Notes under the pieces: generated by a model
What the model was told of the DNA's origin: nothing
What the model saw: the letters and a program-made list of their open reading frames with translations, nothing else
Database searches by the model: none
NCBI GenBank assembly: GCA_023897205.1
Contig: JAHWDD010000006.1
Location: 3,410,001-3,474,000 of the forward strand
DNA from: Exophiala sp. HKRS030
Lineage: Eukaryota; Ascomycota; Eurotiomycetes; Chaetothyriales; Herpotrichiellaceae
Direction: 5' to 3'
DNA: 64,000 nt
Program-made: the position numbers and the translations under genes
Part shown: one piece after another, positions 9,072 through 20,833 of the stretch
Numbering within the stretch: the stretch's first letter is position 1
How the letters are laid out: every line of letters begins with the position of its first letter

Positions 9072-10742
9072 ATGGCAGGCGGGGCGCAAAATGCTGAGAA
9101 GGGTCGCCGACATTTTGGCGCGAAGCTGGTGTTCATCATCATCTTCATCTGCTTCGGTACAACGTCATTCGGGTTTTCGAATGCTGTCATAGGTTCAACT
9201 CTGGGACAACCATCCTTCATTACCACCATGGGTCTTGACACAGCATCAAACGCCGGGGACCTAGTTTCTGCTATTCTGGCGCTGTACTACGCAGGTGGAT
9301 TCTTTGGATCCTTCTGTCACGGGTTTCTGGCAGATCGCTACGGCCGAAAGGTTTCAGCCGCCGTTGCAGCTATGATAATGATAGTGGCTGCTGCTGCTTG
9401 CACCGGATCAAGCAATATTGGAGTCTACATCGCATTTCGTTTCTTTTGCGGCTGGGCGTAAGTTACTGACTACAATTCATGAGCCCACATGTGAAATTGC
9501 TCTTTTACTGACGGTCGGACATAGTTCATATCAATTCCTCTGTACAATACCAACCTGGGTCACAGAGATCACGCCGCCTTCTCATCGCGGTGTTTTGGGA
9601 AACATTATCGCGGTCAATATTGGAGCAGGATACGTGTTATCGTCTTTCATCGGAGTCGGCTTCTACTTTGTCCACGGCAACAGCGGATGGCGAGGCAATA
9701 ATGGCCTTCAAATGCTATTTCCTGGGCTCCTCCTGGCTGGTATTTACTGGCTCCCAGAGTCACCTAGGTACCTGATTGCAAAAGATCGACATGAAGAGGC
9801 ACTCGAAATTTTGAAAAGCCTCCATGCCGACACCGAACACTCTGCCCGTTTTGCGGTGATGGAGTTTTATCAGATTCGAAAGCAGATCGAATTCGATAAT
9901 TCCCACAAAATGTCATACGCACAGATTTTCCGGCATCCGACTATGAGAAAACGTGCACTCATAACCATCTGCCTAACCTGGTGTATGATGGGCTCTGGAG
10001 TGTTAGTCATCAACAGTGAGTGTGATCTATCTTCTGTTGTTATGGTATCACAACTAACACAATACTAGATTATGGAGCTGCTATTTATACCGGCTTGGGT
10101 TACGACACATTTGACACCTTACTCTTCCTTGCGGGTTGGGTCTGCATCGCTATGCTTGCTCCACTTGCTTGTATGCTGTTCGTCGAGAAGGTCAGCCGGA
10201 CCTATCTGATTGCCAGTGGCTTTTTCCTTTGCATGTGCACTTTAATTGTTGAGGCAGCACTTCAAAGTGAATATCTTGGGACCGATAACAAATCTGCTCT
10301 CGCGGCTGCTGTGGCAATGACCTATCTATACGTATTTTTCTACGTCTTATGCATGGATGGTCCCATGTTCTTCTACATCGGAGAGCTCTGGCCATCCCAA
10401 GTCCGGGCCCAAGGTTTCGCAATTGGCATTGCTGCCATGTGCCTCTGTAACCTTGTGTGGACAGCAGCTGCTCCTGCCGCATTCGCCAATATTGGTTGGA
10501 AGTACTACATCTTTTTTATCGTCCAGTCAGCATTTGGTTGCGTGGCAACACTTCTGTATTTCCCCAACACTCTAGGGAAGCCTCTTGAGGAGATTGCAGC
10601 GCTTTTTGGCGACACCGCTGATGTTGTTGTGTTCCAAAATGATCTCGATGAGTCAAAATTTGAAGACGGAGTGGATATCAAGTTTGCGGAACGACCTGAG
10701 CAGGTTGAGGATGTCGAAACTACTCCTGCCAAGCAGGGTTGA
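9072..10742 (+). CDS. MFS sugar porter family transporter
   Basis: Three exons (9072-9457, 9525-10015, 10069-10742; introns 67 and 53 bp) give 516 residues with the alternating hydrophobic stretches of a 12-TM carrier. Sugar-porter signatures are present: DRYGRK after TM2, PESPRYLIAK in the central loop and LGKPLEEIAALFGD after TM12. The second-half counterpart of the DRxGR motif is degenerate (VEKVSRTYL). Fungal members carry hexoses, disaccharides, quinate, lactose or other polyols in symport with protons; the substrate cannot be told here. It lies between oxidoreductases and acetoacetyl-CoA synthetase and is a plausible uptake carrier for the block. The N-terminal cytosolic segment is short and the C-terminal tail acidic. 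Confidence 0.9.
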
Positions 10743-11506
10743 CCTCAATTGCTTCATAGCTAGGTCCATCATTGGGGTATTAAAGTCCGGGGAGAGGGGA
10801 AAGGAGTCCGCCCATTGCACGATCACAGCGGCCAAGAGTGTATTTTGCTAGGCGTAAACCGCGCAATTAATCAGGAAAGCAAGTAACAACCGGCTGTTGT
10901 GGATAACATTCACCGTCTGCTAAGTTTAACTCCGCACTTCATACATTCGTCTGCACAAAGATGTTACTATCGCTTCTAGGGCAAACTAGACCGTTCGCGA
11001 CTCTACTCCGTACTTCTCGCTCGGCTATGGACTTGGCTATGTGGCCTACCCCAAAGGTCCGGTCAGGTCCGGTCGAGGCCTCCGAATTGACTTTCCCTCA
11101 TCGACACATCCGAACCACGTGGTAGGGTTCCCAGGTTGCCGGAGCATTGGCGGCCAAGATGTCAGCCTCCGGGCTGTACGCCGAACCCGATGCGTTCGGT
11201 CTCGGGGAGGTCGGTTAGGTCTTGGTCTACAGACGCAAAAATCAATCACCGAGGCTATTAGAACCCAAAATACCGGAGAACCACATCAACTGATGTTTGC
11301 ATGCAATTGGAAGCTCGTGGTGACTTTTAGGTACTGCTGTAATCCAAAGTAATCGATTGCTACCCAGAAGCTTCGATCGCGCCCCAATCACAACACTATT
11401 CCAATTAACGGTGCCAAGCCTGAGAGGCTCTACGGGGTATAGCAGATCAACCTGCTGGTGTATGCTAACCAACGAGCAAGATTTTGTAGATAGCGGATAA
11501 ATCGTG
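10743..11506. promoter_or_regulatory. promoter region of the acetoacetyl-CoA synthetase gene
   Basis: About 760 bp without a credible gene. A GC-rich stretch at about 11050-11220 is full of CGG/CCG triplets, the half-sites of Zn2Cys6 proteins, with a tandem AGGTCCGGTC at 11054-11073 and a palindromic ACCACGTGGT (E-box) near 11116-11125. CCGAGG occurs at 11249-11254. Confidence 0.5.
11249..11254. promoter_or_regulatory. CCGAGG, candidate FarA/CTF1-type site
   Basis: Exact CCGAGG about 255 bp upstream of the acetoacetyl-CoA synthetase ATG. Confidence 0.42.
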
Positions 11507-13824
11507 ATGCCGGCATCTCTAAAGAAGGTATGGGAGCATCCAGATGTTGCGTCCACCAACATCGAGTCTTTTCGACGTCTCGCCAATGCAAAATATGATG
11601 AAAACCTTCGTAAGTACAAGACAGAAGCTGGGCCCGGTCAGAATTTCACTACTAACAACGATCGCGATAGAAAGTTATCATGATATTTGGAACTGGTCAA
11701 CAGAGTCCCTGAATGATTTTTGGATGCTAGTATGGGAGTTTACTAAGGTCAAGGCATCTGTCCATCCTACTTTTGCTATCTCAGAAGCCGAAAAAAAGAG
11801 ACTCACGCCAAATCCAAAATGGTTCCCGGGTGCTCGACTCAACTTTGCTCAGAACATCTTGGAATCTAGCTATGCTGCCCAGGACATTGATGAAACTCCC
11901 ATATTAACGGGAGTTCGGGAGGACCAGCAGATCATTGAGAATGTGACCCTATCTCAACTGCGTAGACGAGTCGCGCGGATCGCGAATGCCCTAAGACGGG
12001 TCGGCGTCCAACAGCAAGACCGCGTGGCATGCGTTGGTTCGAATAGCATCAACACGTTCGCTATTTTCCTCGCTACTGCTTCGATAGGCGGAATTTTCAC
12101 CTGTTGTTCACCTGAGATGGGTGAAAAGGGCATTCTTGATCGATTCTTGCAAGTCAAGCCAAAGGTCCTGTTCGCGGACGATTGGGTCGTCTACAACGGC
12201 AAACGAATAACATGCGTGGAAAAGATCAAACGAGTGTCCATTCAACTGAGGAGTCATGCTGGCCTAGAAGTTCTTGTGGCAGTGCCCAGGTTCGATGAAG
12301 AAAACAAGACTGTGCTTCCACGCGAATTTCAAAACTTCGAGGGATTTTTAGCAGGAGCTTCAGACGTTATCACTTATGTGCAACTCGGTTTTTCTCATCC
12401 ACTTGTCATTGTCTATTCATCGGGAACAACTGGGCAACCAAAATGCCTGGTACATACAGCGGGAGGCATTCTCTTAAAGCAGAAAGTTGAACAAATTCTC
12501 TGCACAGAAATGGATCAAAAGAGTGTCCACTTACAGTATACGACGGTACGGAAACAGCATATCCAATCCATTTCCATTATACTAACAATATGCATCACAG
12601 ACCAACTGGATCATGTATCTCTATGCTGTATCGGGCTTAATGAGCGGTGCTCGATCTATTCTATACGATGGATCGCCTGTCTATCCAACTCCTCATAAAT
12701 TTGTGCATATGCTGGGTCGTCTAGGTATTACTCATTTTGGTACTAGTGCACACTATCTTTCGCTTCTGGAGCAAGCAGGGCTTGCCAGAAGCGATGTATC
12801 ATCCTTGAACAGGCTGAAAGTAATCACCAGTACCGGGTCAGTCCTGACAGAGCCGCAATACTATTGGGTTTATAAGACCTTTGGTCCAGTACAACTTAGT
12901 AGCATAGCAGGCGGCACAGACATAGCAGGAGCTTGTGAGTTGAGCATCGAAATCCATCCTGGGTGGCGTGTTTGCTAACGAAAGGGCTGCAATAGTTGTC
13001 GGCGGAGCAGCTAATGTACCAATACATGCCGGATGGTGTCAAGCACGGACACTGGGAATGAAGGTGCAGATTTTCTCTGATGATGGCCGCCCGATCGAGT
13101 CAACTGGAGACGCCGGCGAGCTTGTTTGCACGGCCCCATTTCCCTCGCAACCGGCCTTCTTCTGGGGTGATGAAGATGGGAAGCGGTATCATTCTGCTTA
13201 CTTTGAGAAGTTTCCAGGTACGTCTTCAGTCATGCCCAGCTTTCGACGCATTGTGATGCTCAATATTCTATTAGGTGTCTGGTGTCAAGGCGACTATATT
13301 CGCATGGAGCCCAAAACACAAGGCATCCAATTTCTCGGCCGAAGTGACGGTGTACTCAACCCCTCTGGTATGATCTCAAATTCCCACTGTCCACCTCGAG
13401 TGCTCATTCCCAAATAGGAGTCCGGTTCGGAAGTGCTGAGATTTATAATGCTCTGAATGTGTTCCCACAGATCGAGGACAGCCTATGCATTGGACAGCGC
13501 CGGCCACATGATAGGGACGAACAAGTACTACTCTTCGTCAAGATGAAAAAGGAATACACCTATGACCAGGAATTTGAGAAAGCTATCCGAACACGAATCC
13601 GACAAGATCTAAGTCCAAGGCATGTACCGAAATTCATCTTCGAAACGCCCGAAATTCCAATGACCGTTAATGGGAAGAAGACTGAACTACCAGTAAAGAA
13701 GATTGTATCCGGGCAGAAGATCACACCAAGTTCCACTATTATGAACCCCGAGTCACTGAAGTGGTACGAGAAGTTTGCAAATCTCGACAAGAATGGTTCG
13801 ACCAAGTCTGCCGCCAAACTATAG
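11507..13824 (+). CDS. acetoacetyl-CoA synthetase
   Basis: Six exons (11507-11609, 11671-12545, 12601-12934, 12996-13217, 13275-13367, 13418-13824) with introns of 50-61 bp give 677 residues, the usual length. The enzyme activates acetoacetate with ATP and CoA in the cytosol. It belongs to the ANL adenylating superfamily, with N-terminal FPGARLNFAQN, P-loop-like VIVYSSGTTGQPK, GGTDIAGAFVGG, a GRSDGVLNPSGVRFG hinge block and the C-terminal lysine loop TVNGKKTELPVK. The start ATGCCGGCA leads into KKVWEHPDV, as expected for the family, and the frame is intact across all five splice junctions. In this block it could collect acetoacetate or a related keto acid released by upstream ketone or branched-chain oxidation; that role is inference. 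Confidence 0.93.
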
Positions 13825-14122
13825 ATGCGACGTATTGTGACCGTCCAGACAAAGGAGAGGCGTTACAGTATGACTCAATTCACAGAATTTGTGCAAGCCA
13901 CTCCATTTGGCAAGATCTTCAGGACTTGGTGAGGGAATTCCGTCTACTTAGAGTATAAATATTTGAGCAGATCTATAGTCAGACGAAGAGTAATTGCAAC
14001 TATGTCGGACAGTAATACTAGCGTAAGATCAAATGTGAAGATCCGTGCAGCGATTTATTTCTAACATCTTGGATACAACTCGCCTTGTTTGTGAACTTCG
14101 AATGCTATTCCTGTTCGGTAAC

Positions 14123-15399
14123 TTAGAATTTGATCATAAATAGGGTCGGATCTTTCACAACGTGGGTACTTACAACCAGGATCCCTGCAGTGTCCAAGAC
14201 AATATCCTGCCATTCTGCGAAAAGAGTATCTCGTTTATAATCATCAAGATCAAGATCCATATATCCGGCGGCTGCATGTTGTCGAGATACTACCCCCAAA
14301 GCGCGGCCTATCGACGTGGTCAGTTAGCGTCTTCAATAATGTTGACTCTACACAATCATCCTTACCATTTATTGTCGTATCGGATGCTATCAGCAACATC
14401 GCCTTGCAACAATCTTCCACGAGCGCGAATCCAATGCCTTTACCGTCGAGGTAGTCTTGGACCTTCTGAGGAAGAATAGGGGTACGAATATACCTTTGGC
14501 ACATTGTTAGAACATATTCCGCAAGTAGTTAGAACATATGCTGTACCATGGTGCAACTAGATTAATTCGGATATTTTCCCTCCACAAGGTGCGACGAAAA
14601 CTCCTAAGAGTGCCTCTTACGCCGAATTTGGAGGCATTATACTGTACCGAACCTGGAAGATCGACGTATCCAGCAAGACTGGATTTTAGGATCAGACAGC
14701 GGTCACGTCCTGATTCGATTGGCTGTCGTCGAAAGTAATGTATTGCAAGCTTGACAGTGTAAAGCAACCCAGTCAAGTTGATTTCCATAGTCTTCAAATT
14801 TGGTTTCTTGGGCGGTCCTTGAGGATCTACTATCTGTCAGCTCAGCCATTTGAAAATGTGCGACATATTCCCCTTCTAAAGTCGACATATCGTCTTGCCC
14901 GACAATTCCAGCATTGGCAATCACAATGTCACAACTTTTGTGTGGCGAATTCTGCGTGGCTGCTTCGAAGGCCCGAACCTGGTCCTCAAAACTAGTGACA
15001 TCGCACTTTATAAACTGAGCGTGGCTAGGTCTTCAACAAGTCAGACATCCGCATGAACAAGGTGATCAGCATGCTGACTCACCCGCCGAGTTCAGCAACA
15101 GTCTCCTGGCCGAGAGTCTCGTTCAAATCAACCAGGGTAATATAGCCGCTAAAGAATTCATCAGTAACCAGACCAGAAATTGAAGGATTGCCGTATGAGC
15201 CTTACCCAGCAGCAGCAAAAGCTTTTGCGTAGGCTTTTCCGAGCCCTCCAGCACCTGTCAAGATGTTAGAGCCTTCTCATAACCGTGAAAAATTGAACTC
15301 AACTCCTGTGATCAAGACGGACTTCTGACCAAGGTTTCCAAGGTCAAGAGTTTCGGGGATGGTGATGGGACCCTGATCAGTGTACTCCGGTACAGACAT
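14123..15399 (-). pseudogene. short-chain dehydrogenase (SDR-C, 15-PGDH-like) with two broken splice donors
   Basis: Starting at the ATG 15399, the expected protein can be followed in consecutive pieces to a stop at 14123: SVLITG, GAGGLGKAYAKAF, VDLNETLG, KCDVTSFEDQ, ANAGIVGQD, INLTGLLYTVKLAIHYF, CLILKSSLAGY, QYNASKFGVRG and INLVAPWYIRTPI. This is the fungal SDR group resembling 15-hydroxyprostaglandin dehydrogenase, with Tyr and Lys of YNASK kept. Several introns have normal GTAAGG/GTGAGT donors. Two do not: after ACAG the sequence is GAGTTGAG, and after TTAGAAG it is GGGAATAT, where phase demands GT at those points. Nearby GT alternatives (two and eight bases further) shift the frame. No internal stop is seen, so decay looks recent. 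Use of non-canonical donors is the alternative. Confidence 0.7.
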
Positions 15400-17064
15400 C
15401 TCGAAGTTTTGGTAAATATGGGTCAACTTCAGACTGTGTAGAATGAAGCCTGTTGTCGTTATGGACGTAGCTCTGATCGAATGCAGCTGCCAGATGTTCT
15501 AGTATGCTCCAGACCACGAAGAAGGACTGATTTCGAGTGGTATGCATTCATTAAACCTTCGTCGTAGGCGGGGTAGCCTCTTAGCCGGCTCTCTTCATGT
15601 GATCCGAGTTTTTCGGACAGCTCGGTCATCGGGAGATCCGCCCTGTTACTTTATTGGCCTAGCCCGGCTATTGATCAGGCACCCCGGAAGTAGAAAGTGA
15701 AATTGCCCAAAGCAGCCATCTAACTAGCTTCGCGCAAGCAGTTGTGTTTTGATGTTGATTCTGCTTCAACCAGCACTGTTTCAGTGGGAGTGAGGCTGGA
15801 CTTAAGTCGCACAAAAATTTTACTAGAAGTGCATAAACCCAACTTACACCGTTTCCTCTTCTCGAGTTCGGGATGAAGTGGGCTCGTGGGCGAATAGCCG
15901 AGGACAAACACAAATCTGCATATGATTGTTGAATCCGCAATTTCAGAAAAACCTGTAAGGCGAACTTTACTTTACCAATGTCCATTCCACGATGAAAGCG
16001 TCATGTATTCCTTTTGTGCATCTGTGATGCGCCCTCATCTTCTAGGCTCTGTGGCATTATTGCTCAAATACACAACAAGCTCTGGTGTAATATGACCATC
16101 CACAGATACTTTTAGTGTATCGGAAGGGTGATTTTCTCTTATGATATTCCCAAAAATGAAGTTTAACACAAAGCCAGAGCGACGCTGTGTCTGGAAAATA
16201 GGCTGAATAAGTGATTTCGCCCCCTGCGGCATCTGTCAATTCCTTTGTCTGCATAGCAATACACCTCTCTCATGAGGATAACGAACCATGCCGAGTGCAA
16301 TTGTATTTTCTCTCGTCCGGGCTTGATTCTTCATGAACAAGCGTAGTACACTTGGAACAATACACATCGTCACTAGTCCAATTTGCACGACGTGGACTGG
16401 GAGTTGATGTCTGCTGTCGAAGGCTCTGTTGCTGGTCGAAATCATTGCGAGTCGAGGATTCCGAAGACGAGTCCTTCGGGAAGATCGAATTGAAGCGAGA
16501 TCACAGGCAGACGGCAATTTTCATTGAACAAAGGATCTTGGATGAGGTACCACCCTTATGAAGACGTGCAGAGTGGAGGCAGAATCCATGTCTTATTCTA
16601 GGCCGGGTCTGCGTTATATCGCAATCTCGCACTCAGTGCACATCCACTGGGCAATTTTCTTCCATTGAGGCAAGATCAAGGATGTAGGATCGAAAAGCAA
16701 CCGAGTTTGCATGAACAACGATTCCCAACAGGGCCAGGCTCCGATCAAATCTCATCTATCGGATCGAACCCGACCACGCGTATAGCTTATTGCGCGAGGC
16801 TCAGATTCCCATGTGGATACGCGATTGAATGCGACGGTCAGCGGAAGTTTAGGGAAAAAATCAAGACTTGAGAACCCACATTGGTTGACATATCATGTAG
16901 CTACGGATACTCCTTTCACTTGGAAGATCCTTGGTTGGTCGAGAACGACTCGCCAAAGCACTGGCGCGAATCTTTCTCAAATTAAGAGAATTACTGCTAT
17001 CACAGCATTTCCATAAGTGTTAAGTCTTTGCATTACAAGTCACTCTTCCTCAGAACGTTATGAA
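15400..17064. other. long intergenic stretch, no convincing gene
   Basis: About 1.66 kb between SDR-C and the bZIP gene. Open frames are short, without family signatures and with no clean splicing between them. A CCGAGG is at 15898-15903, about 500 bp upstream of the SDR-C start. A small Cys/His-containing frame on the minus strand near 16270-16505 may be a relic but is not supported. Confidence 0.45.
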
Positions 17065-17980
17065 TCAATGGAACAGGTATCCCCACTTCTCACGGAACTC
17101 ATCACACATCTCCCAGGCAGTGACATCCCAAACATCCGCATTTTTACGCAAAGTAAAACTCTCCATTCTGAAAAGATCAGTGAAAAAGTCTTCAAGATCA
17201 AGTCGATGACTCAGCAGGATCAGGTTATCTCGCATCCGGGGAAAGGGAAACGGTCAATCCAGCTATAGTGTGGCGTTGCTAGCTGAAGCGGCGTGGGTTG
17301 TAAGACGTCTGGGACCGCCGTGCTAGGCCGCGGCGTGCGCTTAATTTCGATATTGGTGCACAAAATTCCAAGAAAGTCACCACAGATTCCCAGAGCAATG
17401 ATGAAGTCCGAGTGAGGGGGCTGCAGGTATTTGTGGTCGATTGATAACCATGCCGGCGGTCGCCTGTGGGCCATGATTCCTGTCATGACGTCGTATGAGA
17501 TTGTCTCTGGCGGGCGCGGAGGTGTTGTTGCACGTATGCTAGCATGCTGTGAGGGCAACTCCGTTCGAGATCGACTTTTGACCATTGCCACGCTCGCTTT
17601 CCCAGACCTCGACTGCGAGGAACTCGACAAACTGTTGGAGCCTGGACGGGAACATGCTCCCACATCATGTGAAATATCTGTGGACTCCAGATCTATATAT
17701 GATATACTTTTCAGTGAGCTGGACTCTTCAGCTGCCAACTTGAGGCGGTCGGTCGACAGATTCTTCTCTGCATTGAGCTTCGCTTCAGCCAGACGCTTGC
17801 CTTCACACGGGACGTTAGCTAGCCCAAGGGAAATGTGAAATGTCAATGTTTACGCCTAGACCGCTGTGCCAACCGATCTTGGATTCTTTTCCTGTTCCGA
17901 GCATTCTGAACTCCATACCATGAATCACCGTCACGGTCAATGGCTCTTCGTTCCTGATTGCGGTGTAATGTACCTTCCAT
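17065..17980 (-). pseudogene. bZIP transcription factor with DUF3425 tail, single-base frameshift
   Basis: Exon 1 (17980-17854) encodes a basic region NARNRKRIQDRLAQRSRRK. A 53-bp intron (GTAAAC..GAAG) leads into exon 2, which continues KRLAEAKLNAEKN, a low-complexity Ser-rich linker and the C-terminal DUF3425 block LQPTPLQLATPHYSWIDRFPFP. Right after FPFP the frame breaks in a four-C run (17238-17241 on the plus strand). The next frame continues with RMRDNLILLSHRLDLEDFF and ends WEMCDEFREKWGYLFH before a TGA at 17065, which is the expected rest of the domain. One added base also makes exon 2 a whole number of codons. Without it the protein ends early at 17220. Fungal bZIP-DUF3425 proteins are nuclear regulators, often local to metabolic clusters. 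It could be a true lesion or a read error. The start at 17980 is the likeliest but not certain. Confidence 0.72.
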
Positions 17981-18834
17981 TCCGCTTCCGTGATTGTACG
18001 CTATGGTGACTGGTAATCCCCAGGGATTATATTCTGACGAGCATAACCTCAAAGGTTTAAATCGATATCGCACGACGGATCTACCTGTAAAAACTCAGTG
18101 GGCAATACTGACGCCATTTTCTGACGGGCCGGGGTCCGTGGAGACTATCTTCTGACCTGCATCCCAACTACCTTGGCGCGATTGGTGAGCCACTCATAAT
18201 CCGTATCCACCTTCCCCAGCTCAGTACTTGATCCGGGATGTACTGGAATCGTATTTGATCAAAATTCATCACGAAGAATAAAGTATGACACAGCATAGAC
18301 ATAGCCCCTTTGGTTCAGCAACTTCACCTTTGCCGTGGTCTCTGCCTTCGAGAAGTCCGTTCATTACTGAATTGGACAGTTTTTGGGGTCCAGAACCGAG
18401 GAGACCGTTGAGTGTCGGCAATGCCAGCCAGTCATACTGATTACAATTAGCGGTGGGACGGCTACACGATTGGCATGTCCCATCCCGCGTATGATGTGCA
18501 ACTCTTGATTGGTACAATTTCTGGCAAAAGCTAGTCTCAGCCTCCCGTGTGGGAGGAATGAGGTTGATGTCGACAGCGAAAACGTCCATAATGATTCGCC
18601 TACTCAAGTTTTCCCGAAGCAGCGTTTGTGAAAAGCTGCAGAAATGCCCATTAGTTGAGACTGGGGATCTGGGGATGAATGCGGAGAGTGTGTAGCGTGT
18701 CTTCGAGATTTCACATATATATCTCGCTCAAGCCCATAGCCTAACAGGCGCACGACTGAGATCTACATCTTCTTTGATCCAGCACCTCATACGTAAACTT
18801 ACCAATTTTCACCCTTGCTGGTGATGATATTAAC
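17981..18834. promoter_or_regulatory. divergent intergenic region, bZIP / second sugar porter
   Basis: About 850 bp between divergent genes. It contains CCGAGG at 18396-18401. An open frame at 18269-18607 (minus) has no recognisable features and is not called. Confidence 0.4.
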
Positions 18835-20833
18835 ATGGCACGAATACCGTTGTACGTCCTCACGATATCCATCGTCGTTGCTGTCGGTGCCTTTGAGTTC
18901 GGATTCGGCAGTGCAGTCTTTGTGACCAGCCTTGGCCAGCCAGGCTTTTACATTTACTTTGAGCTCGATCCGACGGCTAAGCGTAAGTATTCTGGCTTGT
19001 TCTCGATTGTGGTGTGCACTGAATCCTTGTTAATACCTGAATCTACAGACACGGCCGATATCATCAGTGCTGTCAATGGCCTCTTCTATTTTGGCGCTGC
19101 AGTCGGCTCCCTTTTTCAGAGCTGGCTAGCAGATCGTTGGGGCCGTAAGGCAGCTCTAGCGGTCGCCGCAACCATCGCACTCATTGGCAACGCTTTGGTT
19201 GCTGGGTCGGTCAACGTTCCGATGCTGGCCGTAGTTCGTGTCATTCAGGGTGGTGGTCTAGGCATGCTGCTTTCGCTTGTGCCACTGTACCTGGCAGAGG
19301 TTTCTCCTCCTCGTCACAGAGGATTGCTTACCGGACTGACCACAATTGGCTTCGGCTTGGGCTATGTCATGTAAGTAACAAATTGCGGTGAGGCTACTTC
19401 AGCTAACAAGATTTTGGACAGCTGTTCTTGGATGGCACTCGGTTGCTATTATGCCAGTAATCTCACCTTGAGTTGGCGACTCCCACTTGCGCTGGCGTGT
19501 GCCCCACCCTTTCCACTCCTCATTGGTTTGTATTTTGTGCCAGGTAAGAGGCTTTTGGGAACATATTGGGGTTCCAGTGTTGACAAAATGGGGAACAGAG
19601 TCGCCACGTTACCTGGCATGGCGTGGAAAAGCGGAGGAGGCCTGGACAATTGTCAAGAAATTGCATCAAGATCCCGCTGATCCTGAAGAGGAGATAGCAC
19701 ATGCCGAGTTTACCCAGATTGTACGACAGGTCGAAGCTGAGAGAGAAGACAACATAACTTTCATTAAGATGCTGAAGCGACCAAGCTGGAGACGACGGTC
19801 GTTGTTGGCCTGTTTTATTATGTGAGTACAGCCACAAAACGCCCGCAACGCTTTTCTTGATCCCGCTAACAGATGGCAAAGGTTTGCGGCGCAAGGCGCA
19901 GGAGTAAGTTGTCCTAGACAGAAAATGAAATTCATACTTACATGTCACAAGATTTATGGTATCACTAATTACTTGCCTGTAATTTTTGCGTCTCTGGGCA
20001 TGACAGGCGCCATGCCCTTGGTCATGTACGGTATGTGGGGTCTTTGTGCGGCCTTCCAATACTTGTACGTCGGACTGATGTTTGCAGCGACACACACAAC
20101 TGTTGGGACTGTCGCGGTGCTCGCTAGTATTCTAGTTGTTGATCGGTTTGGCCGTCGCACTCTTATTTGTGAGTCCCACTCCATCACTTCGACCCGAAAA
20201 TTCGTGACTGACGACAGAAAGTTGTTGGGTATATCTCCCTCGGTGCCATCCTTCTTGCAGAAGCTCTGCTCCAATGGAAGTATGTTGGCACCGATGATAA
20301 AGCGGGAAATGCGGCGTGTGTTCTCTTCATCTTCCTCTACATTGTGTTCTTCCAGGTTAGTATCGCGGCAAGTAATCACAACTCTACTCACCGGACACTA
20401 ACCTCAATCAAGGGCGTGGACGCACCAGGTTTTATTTTAGCTGCGGAGGTGTTTCCAACACAACTACGAGCCAAAGGTTTAAGCCTGGCACTCTGCGCTC
20501 TGTTTGTTGGTACAATTACCTTCTCGACACCGGCACCTGTGGCTTTCCAGACAATGTGAGTAGCATGATGTCGACAATCTTGGTTCTATGCTAACATAAA
20601 TTAGTGGGTGGCGTATGTTCCTGATATATTTCGGGTTCACAATCATTTCGGCTGTAATCGTCTACTTCTATCTCCCTGAAACAAAAGGGCTTCCCATCGA
20701 GGAAATTGGGGCTCTGTTTGGTGACGAAGTAATTGTGCATTTGACGCGCGATGGGCACGGTCTTGTCGAAGACAAGGTTGGAGATGGCACTGAACATGAG
20801 AAGCCTAATGCCATTGCCATAGAGAAGGTTTGA
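18835..20833 (+). CDS. MFS sugar porter family transporter, nine exons
   Basis: Exons 18835-18982, 19049-19370, 19422-19543, 19599-19821, 19882-19903, 19952-20168, 20222-20355, 20413-20555 and 20605-20833 join in phase to 519 residues. One exon is only 22 nt. Signatures of the sugar-porter family are DRWGRK after TM2, PESPRYLAWRGKAEEA in the central loop, VDRFGRRTL in the second half and LPETKGLPIEEIGALFGDE after TM12, so both halves keep their DRxGR motifs. It is a 12-TM proton symporter of the plasma membrane or an internal membrane, substrate unknown. It is similar in layout to the first porter at 9072, giving the block two related uptake systems. All introns are 48-66 bp, with visible CTAAC or similar branch sites in most. 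Confidence 0.88.

Noticed and set aside
16270..16507. Minus-strand frame with YCSKC, HEE and NCTRH, resembling a small zinc-binding module
   Set aside because: About 75 codons between stops, no methionine in a good place, no clean splice partners, and the Cys/His spacing matches no finger I know.
18269..18607. 112-codon minus-strand open frame between the bZIP and MFS genes
   Set aside because: No family features, signal or splice partner; the position is that of a divergent promoter.
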